A program made the position numbers and the translations under genes. From Pleomorphomonas sp. (GTDB lineage Bacteria; Pseudomonadota; Alphaproteobacteria; Rhizobiales; Pleomorphomonadaceae): a stretch of 64,000 nucleotides of DNA. The notes under the pieces were generated by a model that was not told the origin of the DNA, made no database searches, and saw only the letters and a program-made list of their open reading frames with translations. Of the stretch, positions 46,715 to 55,664 are shown one piece after another. Positions within the stretch are counted from its first letter, which is position 1. Each line of letters opens with the position of its first letter. The stretch spans positions 1 to 64,000 of the forward strand of contig JARKNW010000046.1 in assembly GCA_029976075.1 (NCBI GenBank). The letters run 5' to 3'.

Positions 46715-48289
46715 TCATTCCCACTCGATGGTTCCCGGCGGCTTGCTGGTCACGTCGTAGACGACGCGGTTGACGCCCTTCACCTCGTTGATGATGCGCG
46801 TCGCGGCGCGGCCGAGGAAGTTCATGTCAAAGGGATAGAAATCGGCGGTCATGCCGTCGACGGAAGTCACGGCACGCAGCGCCAGTACGCGGTCATAGGT
46901 ACGGCCATCGCCCATAACACCAACCGTCTGAACAGGCAGCAGCACCGAGAAAGCCTGCCAGATCTTGTCGTAGAGACCGGCCTTGCGGATCTCGTCGAGG
47001 TAGATGGCATCAGCCTTCCTCAAAATGTCCAGCTTCTCGCGCGTTACGCCGCCCGGCAGGCGGATGGCGAGACCCGGCCCAGGGAACGGGTGACGGCCGA
47101 TGAAGCTGTCCGGCAGGCCGAGTTCTCGGCCAAGTGCCCGGACTTCGTCCTTGAACAGTTCGCGCAGCGGCTCCACCAGCTTCATGTTCATGCGCGCCGG
47201 CAGTCCGCCGACGTTATGATGGCTCTTGATGGTGACGCTGGGGCCGCCGGAGAAGCTGACACTCTCGATCACGTCCGGATAGAGCGTGCCCTGGGCAAGG
47301 AAGGTCGGGGCGCCACGGCCATCGGCCGCAATCTTCTTGGCCTCCGCTTCGAACACCTCGATGAACAGGCGGCCGATGGTCTTCCGCTTCTTTTCGGGGT
47401 CGGCTTCACCTTCGAGCTGACCGATGAAAAGATCAGATGCATCAACATGTACGAGCGGAATGTTATAGTGATCTCTGAACATACCGACCACCTGTTCACT
47501 CTCTCCGAGCCGCATCAGGCCATGGTCGACATAAACGCAGGTAAGCTGATCGCCGATCGCCTCGTGGATGAGTACGGCAGCTACCGAGCTGTCGACACCG
47601 CCGGACAAGGCGCAGAGGACACGCTCCTTGCCAACCTGTGCGCGGATCTTGGCGATCATCTCGGCGCGATAAGCCGACATCGTCCAGTCGGACTTCAGGC
47701 CAACGATCCGGTGCACGAAGTTGGAGAGTAGTTTGCCGCCGTCGGGTGTATGCACCACTTCCGGGTGGAACATGGTGGTGTAATAGCGTCGACGCTCATC
47801 GACGGCGATGGCAAAGGGGGCGTTTTCCGAAACACCGATCACCTCGAAGCCTTCCGGCGCGCGCGTGACCCGGTCGCCGTGGCTCATCCATACCGGATAG
47901 CGCTTGCCGACTTCCCACAGCCCCTCGAACAGCGGCGACGACTTGAGAATCTCCACGTCGGCACGGCCGAACTCGGCGGCATGGCCGCCTTCCACGCTGC
48001 CGCCGAGCTGCACGGCCATGGTTTGCTGGCCATAGCAGATGGCAAGAATCGGAACGCCACTATCGAATACCGCCTGCGGAGCACGCGGGCTGCCGTCGCG
48101 CGTCACCGAATCCGGTCCGCCAGAGAAAATCACGCCCTTGGGCTGCAGCTTCTCGAAGGCAGCGGCCGCCGACTGGTAGGGATGAATCTCGCAATAGACA
48201 CCAGCTTCTCGCACCCGGCGGGCAATGAGCTGCGTGACCTGGCTGCCGAAGTCGATGATCAGCAGGCTGTCGTGGGCGGGCTTTTCCAT
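46715..48289 (-). CDS. guaA: GMP synthase (glutamine-hydrolysing)
   Basis: A 524-residue GuaA converting XMP to GMP with glutamine and ATP, the last step of GMP synthesis. Residues 1-200 are the class I glutamine amidotransferase: [16 protein letters not shown], nucleophile Cys85 in ICYGQQ, and catalytic HPEV. The ATP-pyrophosphatase domain has [11 protein letters not shown] at about 228-238, and the dimerisation domain ends in the universal PPGTIEWE. Length is standard. It is monocistronic by spacing, with 182 bp upstream to the divergent iron ABC gene. Confidence 0.97.
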   Translation of the reverse strand: MEKPAHDSLLIIDFGSQVTQLIARRVREAGVYCEIHPYQSAAAAFEKLQPKGVIFSGGPDSVTRDGSPRAPQAVFDSGVPILAICYGQQTMAVQLGGSVEGGHAAEFGRADVEILKSSPLFEGLWEVGKRYPVWMSHGDRVTRAPEGFEVIGVSENAPFAIAVDERRRYYTTMFHPEVVHTPDGGKLLSNFVHRIVGLKSDWTMSAYRAEMIAKIRAQVGKERVLCALSGGVDSSVAAVLIHEAIGDQLTCVYVDHGLMRLGESEQVVGMFRDHYNIPLVHVDASDLFIGQLEGEADPEKKRKTIGRLFIEVFEAEAKKIAADGRGAPTFLAQGTLYPDVIESVSFSGGPSVTIKSHHNVGGLPARMNMKLVEPLRELFKDEVRALGRELGLPDSFIGRHPFPGPGLAIRLPGGVTREKLDILRKADAIYLDEIRKAGLYDKIWQAFSVLLPVQTVGVMGDGRTYDRVLALRAVTSVDGMTADFYPFDMNFLGRAATRIINEVKGVNRVVYDVTSKPPGTIEWE

Positions 48290-48471
48290 GGGGAGGGCTC
48301 TTTCCGGTAAGGGGCCAGAAGGATCAAGCGGTTCCGCTAAGCCGAATCCTGCCGCCGGGCAAGCGAAAAGTCGCGGATCCCAAGGGATTCCGCCTGAGCG
48401 CTTTGCCGTTGCTTGCCCTCAGGGAAGTCACTTCGTATTCTTGATTTTTATATACAACAATTGGAGTCACC

Positions 48472-49521
48472 ATGCCTGTCCCTTCCGCGCTGGAGCTCCT
48501 GTCGCTTTCCCGCCGGTTCGGGAAAACGACGGCGGTGCGCGAACTCGATCTGGTCGTCCGAGAAGGTGAGGTCGTCAGCCTGGTTGGCCATTCCGGCTGT
48601 GGCAAATCCTCGCTTCTGCGACTGATAGCCGGCGTCGACCTGCCTGATCGGGGCAGAATCCTGATCGGCGGTGAGGAAGTGGTCGGCCCATCCCGGTTTG
48701 TCGAGCCGGAGAAGCGTCAAGTCGGATTCGTCTTTCAAGACTATGCGCTGTTTCCGCATCTGACCGTGGAAGCCAATGTGCGCTTCGGCCTTCGCCTACG
48801 ACCAAAGGCCGAAGCTCGCCAACATGCGCTGAACATGCTCGATCGCGTCGATCTGGCCCGCCATGCCGGCCGGTACCCGAACGAACTGTCCGGGGGCGAA
48901 CAGCAGCGGGTAGCCCTTGCCAGGGCATTGGCACCAGCCCCCCGCCTTCTGCTGATGGACGAGCCATTTTCCAACCTCGATCGGACCCTTCGCGAAGGCG
49001 TCCGGCGGAGGACGCTTTCGTTGATCCGGCGCCTCGGCATGACGGCGATCATCGTCAGCCATGACCCTGAGGAAGCCTTGTCGTTGGGTGACCGCGTGGT
49101 ACTGATGCGATCGGGTGAGGTTGTCCAGACCGGCGTGGGCTACGATCTGTACGACCGGCCGAACAGCCCCTATGCAGCCGAGTTTTTCGCGCCATGCAAC
49201 CGTATACCTGGCCGCGTCAGATTCGGTTTTTTTGAGACTGCGCTTGGACGCTTTCCCCTGCCGGCTGGTATCGAGGGTGATGTGACTATCGCCTTTATCC
49301 GACCGACTGGAATTGACCTCATTGCAGGTGGCGAAGACGGCGAGGTAACGGCACGCGAGCTGATGGGAGAGATCGAAACCATCCACGTTCGGTTGCCTGA
49401 CCTGCCGGAGCCGATCCAAGTCAGATCCACCCGTCGTCTCCCGCCAGACACCAGTCGCGTCGGCATCAGCGTCATCCCCGGTGCCGCCATGATCTTCCCG
49501 ACACGACGATCCGCAGGATGA
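48472..49521 (+). CDS. Iron(III)-type ABC transporter ATPase (FbpC-like)
   Basis: A 349-residue importer ATPase of the Fe(3+)/thiosulfate/spermidine-type group. Walker A GHSGCGKSS, Q-loop FQDYALFPHL, signature LSGGEQQRVALARAL, Walker B LLLMDEPFSNLD, and switch His in SHDPEEALSL. The C-terminal 100 residues form a TOBE-like regulatory part. The neighbour is a FutA/FbpA-type binding protein 85 bp downstream, so ferric iron is the likely substrate, though gene order (ATPase first) differs from the usual fbpABC. An AT-rich tract at about 48438-48466 probably contains its promoter; an iron-responsive box could not be clearly identified. Confidence 0.85.
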   Translation: MPVPSALELLSLSRRFGKTTAVRELDLVVREGEVVSLVGHSGCGKSSLLRLIAGVDLPDRGRILIGGEEVVGPSRFVEPEKRQVGFVFQDYALFPHLTVEANVRFGLRLRPKAEARQHALNMLDRVDLARHAGRYPNELSGGEQQRVALARALAPAPRLLLMDEPFSNLDRTLREGVRRRTLSLIRRLGMTAIIVSHDPEEALSLGDRVVLMRSGEVVQTGVGYDLYDRPNSPYAAEFFAPCNRIPGRVRFGFFETALGRFPLPAGIEGDVTIAFIRPTGIDLIAGGEDGEVTARELMGEIETIHVRLPDLPEPIQVRSTRRLPPDTSRVGISVIPGAAMIFPTRRSAG

Positions 49522-49606
49522 GTTCCGAGCTTCGTGACAATAAGTTGACTCTTAAACTCATGTATGATGTTGATCGCCGGGTTCAGAAACCCCGGAGAAA
49601 CAAATC

Positions 49607-50617
49607 ATGCGACAGATGCTGTTGAGCCTGACGGCGCTCCTCCCCTTTGCCGCTGCCGGTACCGCCGCCGCCGATGTCAACATCTACACGACGCGCGAAC
49701 CTGGTCTTATCAAGCCGCTGATCGACAGCTTCACCAAGGCGACAGGCGTCACCGTCAATACCGTTTTCCTGAAGGATGGCCTCGCCGAACGCGTTTCCAC
49801 CGAGGGGGAGAGTTCTCCAGCCGATCTCCTGATGACCGTAGATGCCGGCAACCTCGTCGATCTCGTCGAGAAAGGCGTCACTCAGCCGATCGCTTCCGCC
49901 GCACTGAATGAAGCTGTTCCGACGCAGTTGCGTGATGAAAACGGCCATTGGTTCGGCCTCTCCTATCGCGCCCGCGTCGTCTACGCGGCCAAGGATCTCG
50001 ATCTCGACAGCTTCTCCTACGAAGATCTTGCCAACCCCAAATGGAAGGGCAAGGTGTGTATCCGTTCGGGGCAACACCCCTACAACACCGCCCTCTTTGC
50101 CAGCCACATTGCCCATTACGGCGAAGAGGCAACGGAGACGTGGCTGACCGGCCTCAAGGCCAACCTCGCGCGCAAAGCGGCTGGCGGCGATCGTGACGGT
50201 GCCCGCGACATTCTCGGGGGCATATGTGACGTCGCAGTCGCCAACTCCTATTATGTCGGACTGATGAGGTCCGGTGCGGGGGGCGAGGAACAGGCGACAT
50301 GGGGCAATGCGATCAAGGTCATCCTGCCAACCTTCAACGGCGGGGGCACGCAGGTGAACATCTCCGGTGCCGCCATTGCCAAGCATGCGCCCAACAAAGA
50401 CGAGGCGGTTGAGTTCCTGGAGTACCTCGTCTCCAGCGAGGCCCAGGAAATCTATGCCAGGGCCAATTACGAGTATCCGGTCAGAGCAGGCGTCGCCGTG
50501 GACCCGATCGTGGCCTCATTCGGCGAGCTCACCGTCGATAAGACCCCGCTCAGTGAAATCATCAAGCATCGCAAGACCGCAAGCAAACTGGTCGACAAGG
50601 TCGGCTTCGACAGTTGA
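49607..50617 (+). CDS. Iron(III)-type ABC transporter binding protein (FbpA/FutA-like)
   Basis: A 336-residue periplasmic binding protein. A signal peptide of about 22 residues (LLSLTALLPFAAAGTAAA) is followed by VNIYTTREPGLIKPLIDSF. The iron-coordinating tyrosine pair appears in NSYYVGLMR. The fold landmarks SYRARVVYAAKDLDL and GAAIAKHAPNKDEAV match ferric-binding FbpA proteins. GGAG lies before the start. A hairpin follows it and would raise its transcript level relative to the permease. Ferric iron is inferred from family; a related oxyanion or other metal cannot be excluded. Confidence 0.9.
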   Translation: MRQMLLSLTALLPFAAAGTAAADVNIYTTREPGLIKPLIDSFTKATGVTVNTVFLKDGLAERVSTEGESSPADLLMTVDAGNLVDLVEKGVTQPIASAALNEAVPTQLRDENGHWFGLSYRARVVYAAKDLDLDSFSYEDLANPKWKGKVCIRSGQHPYNTALFASHIAHYGEEATETWLTGLKANLARKAAGGDRDGARDILGGICDVAVANSYYVGLMRSGAGGEEQATWGNAIKVILPTFNGGGTQVNISGAAIAKHAPNKDEAVEFLEYLVSSEAQEIYARANYEYPVRAGVAVDPIVASFGELTVDKTPLSEIIKHRKTASKLVDKVGFDS

Positions 50618-50625
50618 TTTGAAGG

Positions 50626-50647
50626 GCGGGACGCTTTCGCGTCCCGC
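50626..50647 (+). terminator. Hairpin between binding-protein and permease genes
   Basis: A perfect 9-bp stem GCGGGACGC (50626-50634) with GCGTCCCGC (50639-50647) and a TTTC loop, without a strong T-run. It probably stabilises the binding-protein mRNA or partially terminates. Confidence 0.6.
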
Positions 50648-50659
50648 AGTTTCAGCCCG

Positions 50660-52324
50660 ATGGTTTTCTTTCTCGATAGCGCGGCATTCCTAAAACTGGG
50701 CCATCCGGGGCGCCGGTCCGGCTGGAGGTTTGCCGCCAGCGTTACCGCAGTGCTGACGGTCGTCCCGGTCATGGCCCTCGGCTCCGAGGCGGCCCGCGGC
50801 TCCATTGATCTGTGGGTACATCTGGCTGGAACCATCCTGCCAACCGCAATGGGCAAAACACTGGCATTGCTGCTTGGGGTCGGCCTGATCGCCGGGTTGC
50901 TTGGAATAGCCCTGGCCTGGCTGGTCACCGCTTATGATTTTCCCGGGCGAGGCATTCTGGAGTGGGCGGTGCTGCTGCCGCTTTCCGTACCGACCTACAT
51001 CGTCGCCTACGCCTATCTCGACATCTTGCATCCCACCGGAGTCTTCCAAGGGGCCATTCGCTGGCTTCTCGGCTATTCGAGCCCCCGCGACTTCCGCCTG
51101 CCGGACGTGCGGTTGTTTGCAGGCTGCGTGCTGTTGCTCTCCTTTGTCCTCTACCCGTACGTCTATCTCACCACGCGCGCCATGTTCCTGACCCAGTCCA
51201 CGGCCCTGTTCGACGCCGCCCGCGTGCTTGGTACGCCCCGCCGACGCCTGTTCTGGCGCGTTGCTTTTCCGCTCTCCAGACCGGCCGTTGCGGTTGGCGT
51301 CAGCCTCGTACTGATGGAAGCGCTCAACGACATCGGGGCCTCGCAGTTTCTCGGCGTAAACACACTGACAGTGTCGATCTATACCGTTTGGATAACGCAG
51401 AACGATATCGCCGGGGCCACCCAGATCGCCTTGCTGCTGCTTCTGATGGTGGTTGCCATCGTGTCACTCGAGCGGTGGGCACGGCGCCGACAAGGCTACT
51501 TCTCAGGCTCCCGCGGCCGGCAAGCTCAACCGGATCGGATTTGCGGTCTCAGAGGCATCAGCCTCTTTCTGCTGGGCGTTCTGCCGATGGTGTTCGGCTT
51601 CATGCTGCCCGCTCTCCATCTCGTCGGAGAAGCATTGACCCGATGGCGGTTCGCCGGTCTTTCCGACCGCTTCCTTGAAGAGGCACGCGACACCCTGCTC
51701 TATTCGAGCATCGCCACGTTGCTCACCATGATGCTGGGCGTGACGGTCGTCTACGCCCTGCGCCTTTCGCCGGGCAAAGCCGGACAGTTGGTCTTCCGGC
51801 TGACGACGATCGGCTATGCCATGCCCGGCACGGTGGTCGCCCTAGGTGTATTGCTGGTGGTCGCCCCGATCGACCGGACCATCGACGGATTGGCGCGTCA
51901 GTGGTTCGGCTTATCGACCGGTCTTTTGATGATCGGCTCGGGAGCAGCCCTGCTCTACGCTTATATGGTCCGCTTTCTGGCCATCACTGCCGGCAGTACC
52001 GACGCTGGTCTCGCCCGCATACCGAAATCCCTCGACGATGCCGCCCGCACCCTCGGTCGAACGGCGACGAACACCCTTCAATCCGTCCATCTGCCGTTGA
52101 CGCGCGCATCGCTTGCGGCCGGCGCGCTCTTGGTGTTCGTCGATTGCGTCAAGGAACTACCGGCCACGTTGCTTTTGAGGCCACTCAACTTCGAAACCTT
52201 TGCGACCCACCTCTATGGTGAAGCGGCACGCGGAACTTACGAAGAAGGCTCCCTGGCAGCCTTGAGCATCGTACTGATCGGCATCTTGCCAGTGATCCTG
52301 CTCTCGCGGATAGGACGGAAATGA
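50660..52324 (+). CDS. Iron(III)-type ABC transporter permease (FbpB-like, fused double permease)
   Basis: A 554-residue polytopic membrane protein with about 12 helices, two fused permease halves as in FbpB. Each half has an EAA-like loop: ALFDAARVLGTPRRRLFWRVAFPL in the first and SLDDAARTLGRTATNTLQSVHLPL in the second (given here in parts of the conserved pattern). The first membrane segment follows about 20 residues of N-terminal tail. The start lies 12 bp after the intergenic hairpin. It completes the ATPase, binding protein, permease set of a probable ferric-iron importer. Confidence 0.9.
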   Translation: MVFFLDSAAFLKLGHPGRRSGWRFAASVTAVLTVVPVMALGSEAARGSIDLWVHLAGTILPTAMGKTLALLLGVGLIAGLLGIALAWLVTAYDFPGRGILEWAVLLPLSVPTYIVAYAYLDILHPTGVFQGAIRWLLGYSSPRDFRLPDVRLFAGCVLLLSFVLYPYVYLTTRAMFLTQSTALFDAARVLGTPRRRLFWRVAFPLSRPAVAVGVSLVLMEALNDIGASQFLGVNTLTVSIYTVWITQNDIAGATQIALLLLLMVVAIVSLERWARRRQGYFSGSRGRQAQPDRICGLRGISLFLLGVLPMVFGFMLPALHLVGEALTRWRFAGLSDRFLEEARDTLLYSSIATLLTMMLGVTVVYALRLSPGKAGQLVFRLTTIGYAMPGTVVALGVLLVVAPIDRTIDGLARQWFGLSTGLLMIGSGAALLYAYMVRFLAITAGSTDAGLARIPKSLDDAARTLGRTATNTLQSVHLPLTRASLAAGALLVFVDCVKELPATLLLRPLNFETFATHLYGEAARGTYEEGSLAALSIVLIGILPVILLSRIGRK

Positions 52325-52464
52325 TCCACATGATCCCACAGGATATTCACAGGTTCCCGACAGGCTACCCCCCAGCCAATCCACCAGTTTTTCACCGCTT
52401 AAAGCACAGCTTGTTCCTGGCTCGCGAACAGCTTTTCCACAGGGAGTCCTCAGCCGGCCCACAA

Positions 52465-53730
52465 CTAGGCCACACGGTTTTCCCCAACGGTGAGGCCAGG
52501 CAGGGCAACCGCTCCAACTCTTGTGAGATCTTCGGTCGCAAACTCGGCAAACCGCATGCCGCGCACAGCACCGCCCGGTACGTCGACAAGAAGATTTCCC
52601 GTGATCACGGTTGCCTGCGCCTCCGCCACGACCGACACGCCGATGCCGGCTCCCGCCCGCCGAACAACGTTGCCGGAGGCAACGACGCTGCCAAGTGTTG
52701 CCCCCCAGCCGAGTGACAGGCCCAGATGCGACGCAGCTTCCACAATGTTGCCCGTCACGGTGCCCGGCGTTTCGACGTGAATGCCGACGCCAGCGGCCCG
52801 GCCACTGGTCGCGGCGGCTGCGGGCGTTCCACTCGCAACATTGCGCACGGTGTTGCCCTCGACGAGCGACAGACCGGCGCCTCCATTGCCCAGGAGAGCA
52901 ATGCCTAACGCGGCTCCGTCAATCGTATTCCCGCTAACGGATGTCCCGGCCGAGGCCTCGTCGGCAAGGATGGCCGATCCCTCGATGACACCGAGATTGT
53001 TGTCCGAGATACGAACGCTTCCGGCTGACGACAAGCGAACACCGACGAGGCCGACGCGATCGATGTGATTGTCGCGCACCGTGGAGCCATCCTCTCCAGC
53101 CGTCCACCGTCGAAGATGAACACCTCCGCCGGCACAATCGCTCACCACGTTGCCGGCGATCGTGACTGCCCTCCCTTCAGTGGACACAATGCCGGTGCCG
53201 CGGACTCCGAAAATGCGGCAGTCACGAATGCTGCCGGCCGTTCGCGTCAATGCCATGCCATGGCCGGCGCTTCCCTGCACGGTGAGGTGGGAAACATCGA
53301 GATCCTCGACAAAAGCCAGCGACAGAAGACCATCGTCCTCGTCGGTCAAGGCGCGGTTGGCGCCCTCGAGCATCAGCCCATCCAGCGATAACCGGCGTGC
53401 GTCTTCGGAATAGAGAAACCGCCCGCCTCCGGAATAGATCAGCCGTGTCTCACCGGGCACGCCGACGAGCCGAGTGCGATCCGGCAAGCGGATGTTGGAA
53501 ACGTCGTAGCTGCCGGCGCGAATATAGAGTGGTCTCCCGGCAGCGGCGGCGCGGTTGATGGCAAACTGGAACTCGGCGCTGCGGTCCCCCGTCCGCCTGG
53601 GGGCCGCAGGTTCAGGAGCCAGAAGGCTGCCGCGCATTTCCGACAGACCGATGCCAAGCGTGCCGGAACGAGCCACCGCCGGCATGGCGAGACAGGCTAT
53701 CGTCCCGAACAGGAACGAACGGCGGTTCAT
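52465..53730 (-). CDS. Tat-exported parallel beta-helix repeat protein (TIGR03808-like)
   Basis: A 421-residue exported protein with a twin-arginine signal (MNRRSFLFG) and a hydrophobic stretch to about residue 20. The rest is a right-handed parallel beta-helix: repeated short strands with N/S/G ladders, such as VTIAGNVVSDCAGGGVHLRR, VRISDNNLGVIEGSAIL and TVTGNIVEAASHLGLSLG. Proteins of this kind are known as Tat-translocated repetitive proteins in rhizobia; they share the fold of pectate lyases and polysaccharide-modifying enzymes, but no catalytic residues are obvious. The start at 53730 follows GGAGG. It stands next to a MerR gene on the opposite strand. Confidence 0.85.
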   Translation of the reverse strand: MNRRSFLFGTIACLAMPAVARSGTLGIGLSEMRGSLLAPEPAAPRRTGDRSAEFQFAINRAAAAGRPLYIRAGSYDVSNIRLPDRTRLVGVPGETRLIYSGGGRFLYSEDARRLSLDGLMLEGANRALTDEDDGLLSLAFVEDLDVSHLTVQGSAGHGMALTRTAGSIRDCRIFGVRGTGIVSTEGRAVTIAGNVVSDCAGGGVHLRRWTAGEDGSTVRDNHIDRVGLVGVRLSSAGSVRISDNNLGVIEGSAILADEASAGTSVSGNTIDGAALGIALLGNGGAGLSLVEGNTVRNVASGTPAAAATSGRAAGVGIHVETPGTVTGNIVEAASHLGLSLGWGATLGSVVASGNVVRRAGAGIGVSVVAEAQATVITGNLLVDVPGGAVRGMRFAEFATEDLTRVGAVALPGLTVGENRVA

Positions 53731-53939
53731 GAACGCCTCCGGCTGATGGACACGCAGCCAGCCGAGCAAACCTCGTTCCAACCTCTCCCGAACGCTCGCC
53801 GGCGTTGAAGAAACACCAAGAGTCAAATTGCCGATAGCAGAGGTCAGCAGCAGGAAGTGGGCTGTGCCTTACCGGGGATCGCGATTCCTTGATTGCCGAG
53901 GATCGCCTAACCCTTGCTTTTGGTAACCCCAAATCACAT

Positions 53940-53956
53940 CCTCTAGTCACTAGAGG
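53940..53956. promoter_or_regulatory. Perfect MerR-type palindrome at the MerR gene
   Basis: CCTCTAG-TCA-CTAGAGG (53940-53956) is a perfect 7-bp dyad with a 3-nt centre, 16 bp before the MerR start. It resembles operators of Zn/Cd/Pb-type MerR regulators (CTCTAGTnACTAGAG pattern). A TTGCTT -35-like element lies at 53914-53919. Auto-regulation is the simplest reading. Confidence 0.6.
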
Positions 53957-53971
53957 AGAAGACGCATCAAA

Positions 53972-54394
53972 ATGACAGATATGCCGATCGGCGAAATTTC
54001 CCGCCTCAGTCAGGTGAAGGTACCAACCATCCGCTATTACGAGCAGATCGGTCTGCTACCTGCACCGCCGCGCAGTGAAGGAAATCGTCGTCTTTATAGT
54101 GCTCGCGACCTCCGCCGCCTTTCGTTCATTCGCCACGCGCGCGATCTGGGGTTCGAGATCGAGGCTATCCGAACGCTGCTCACCCTCCAGGATAACCCGA
54201 ACCAGCCGTGTTCCGAAGCTGACAGCATTGCCCGTGACAAGCTTGCGGAGGTCAATGCTCGCATCGAGAGCCTGATGGCGCTGAAGGAGGAACTGGAAGC
54301 CATGGTCGGGGGATGCGGGCATCGTTGCGTCGGTGAGTGTCGGGTCATTGAGGTCCTGGCCGATCATCACAAATGCCTGCACACCGAGCATTGA
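53972..54394 (+). CDS. MerR-family metal-responsive regulator
   Basis: A 140-residue MerR regulator. The winged helix IGEISRLSQVKVPTIRYYEQIGLL is followed by RRLYSARDLRRLSFIRHARDLGF and a dimerisation helix. Metal-ligand candidates match the ZntR/CadR layout: Cys80 at the head of the long helix, then Cys115, His117, Cys119 and Cys123 in the loop, plus a His/Cys-rich end (His132, His133, Cys135, His137, His140). It would bend the DNA of a promoter with a long spacer to switch it on with a metal. No metal-efflux gene is adjacent, so its regulon is unknown. Confidence 0.88.
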   Translation: MTDMPIGEISRLSQVKVPTIRYYEQIGLLPAPPRSEGNRRLYSARDLRRLSFIRHARDLGFEIEAIRTLLTLQDNPNQPCSEADSIARDKLAEVNARIESLMALKEELEAMVGGCGHRCVGECRVIEVLADHHKCLHTEH

Positions 54395-54490
54395 GCTGCC
54401 GGCCAGTCCTAGAGGGGCTTGCCGAAACCGCGCCATCCTGCGAAACCGCTATAGTAAAGACGCTAGAGACGTTTTCGTTTGGAGCCGACA

Positions 54491-55447
54491 ATGACCTCGC
54501 CCATTATTACCGTTACGCTCAATCCGGCGATCGACCTCACCGTCACGCTTGATGACTTGACGCCCGGCAAGGTCCATCGCGCCCGTGCGGCGCAGTCGAA
54601 TGTTGGCGGCAAAGGGATCAATGTTGCGGGCTGCATTGCGGACTGGGGTATTCCGGTGGTGGCAACCGGAGTGCTCGGACGCGGCAACGATGCGACGTTC
54701 ACAGACTTCTTCAAAGACAAGGGCATCCAGGATCGCTTCGTCCGCACGGCCGGCGATACACGTACCAATATCAAGATTGCCGATGTCGTCACGGGCACGA
54801 CGACAGACATCAACCTGCCCGGCCTCACCTTCGACGACGAAACATATGACATGGTGCTCGACGTGTTGCGACGCGAGGTGGTCGAGGGAGCACTGGTCGT
54901 CCTGGCCGGTTCCCTGCCGCTCGGTCAACCCGCCAGCGTTTGGGCGAGACTCACCGCCGATCTCTGTCTCCTCCGGTGCCGCGTCGTGCTCGATACCTCG
55001 GGTGCGCCGCTTGCCGCGTCTCTGGCCGCACCACGCGAAAACCTACCCTTTGCGGTCAAACCAAACCGCGTGGAACTGGAAGCATGGGCGGGCCGACCGC
55101 TGAAGGAGGTCGCCGATATCGTTGCTGCGGCCCGTGATGTTCAGGCGCTTGGCATTGAGGTGGTTGTCGTGTCCCGCGGTGAACAGGGAGCCATCTTCCT
55201 GCGCGGCAATACGGCGCTGTCGGCGCGTTTGCCTGTGGTCAACGCCCTTTCGACCGTCGGCGCGGGCGATGCCATGGTCGCGGGCATAGCGTCGTCGCTT
55301 GCCGACAATCTCGGCCTGGAAGCCCTGGCTCGTCGCGCGGTGGCCTTTGCCACGGCCAAGCTGGGACGAATCGGGCCCAACCTGCCCTCGCCCGACGACG
55401 TGCGCCAGTTGGCTCGTCGGGTCGACGTGGCCGTGCTTGCCAGTTGA
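54491..55447 (+). CDS. fruK: 1-phosphofructokinase (PfkB family)
   Basis: A 318-residue sugar kinase of the PfkB/ribokinase family, of the FruK subgroup (tagatose-6-phosphate kinase-like enzymes are close). Seen: VTLNPAIDLTVTLDD at the start, GGKGINVA at about 38-45, the substrate region TRTNIKI, VLAGSLPLG, VKPNRVELEAWAGR, and the anion-hole/catalytic STVGAGDAMVAGI with the catalytic Asp. It phosphorylates fructose-1-phosphate to the 1,6-bisphosphate in FruK members. The fruA/fruB PTS genes are not nearby, so the supply of substrate is unclear; 6-phosphofructokinase activity is an alternative. The start at 54491 has TGGAGCC upstream. Confidence 0.85.
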   Translation: MTSPIITVTLNPAIDLTVTLDDLTPGKVHRARAAQSNVGGKGINVAGCIADWGIPVVATGVLGRGNDATFTDFFKDKGIQDRFVRTAGDTRTNIKIADVVTGTTTDINLPGLTFDDETYDMVLDVLRREVVEGALVVLAGSLPLGQPASVWARLTADLCLLRCRVVLDTSGAPLAASLAAPRENLPFAVKPNRVELEAWAGRPLKEVADIVAAARDVQALGIEVVVVSRGEQGAIFLRGNTALSARLPVVNALSTVGAGDAMVAGIASSLADNLGLEALARRAVAFATAKLGRIGPNLPSPDDVRQLARRVDVAVLAS

Positions 55448-55664
55448 CTTCATGGGCAGTAATTTGCCCATAGAGGAAAACACCAAGTTTAAGACGAACT
55501 ATCAATTGCGTTCACGATTTTTTGGCGCAACCAACGGCCTTGATCGAACTCGGCTCTGGTAAATCGTGCTAAAGTCGTAGATATGAGCCAGTCTGTTTCG
55601 CCAGTCGCATGCGATAGGCGGGAAGGGCTCGGGACCACAGAAGAATTCGCGAAGGAGTTCCCTT

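Noticed and set aside
46499..47731. Rightward open frame of 410 codons overlapping guaA
   Set aside because: Antisense to guaA, whose motifs are all intact; no independent evidence.
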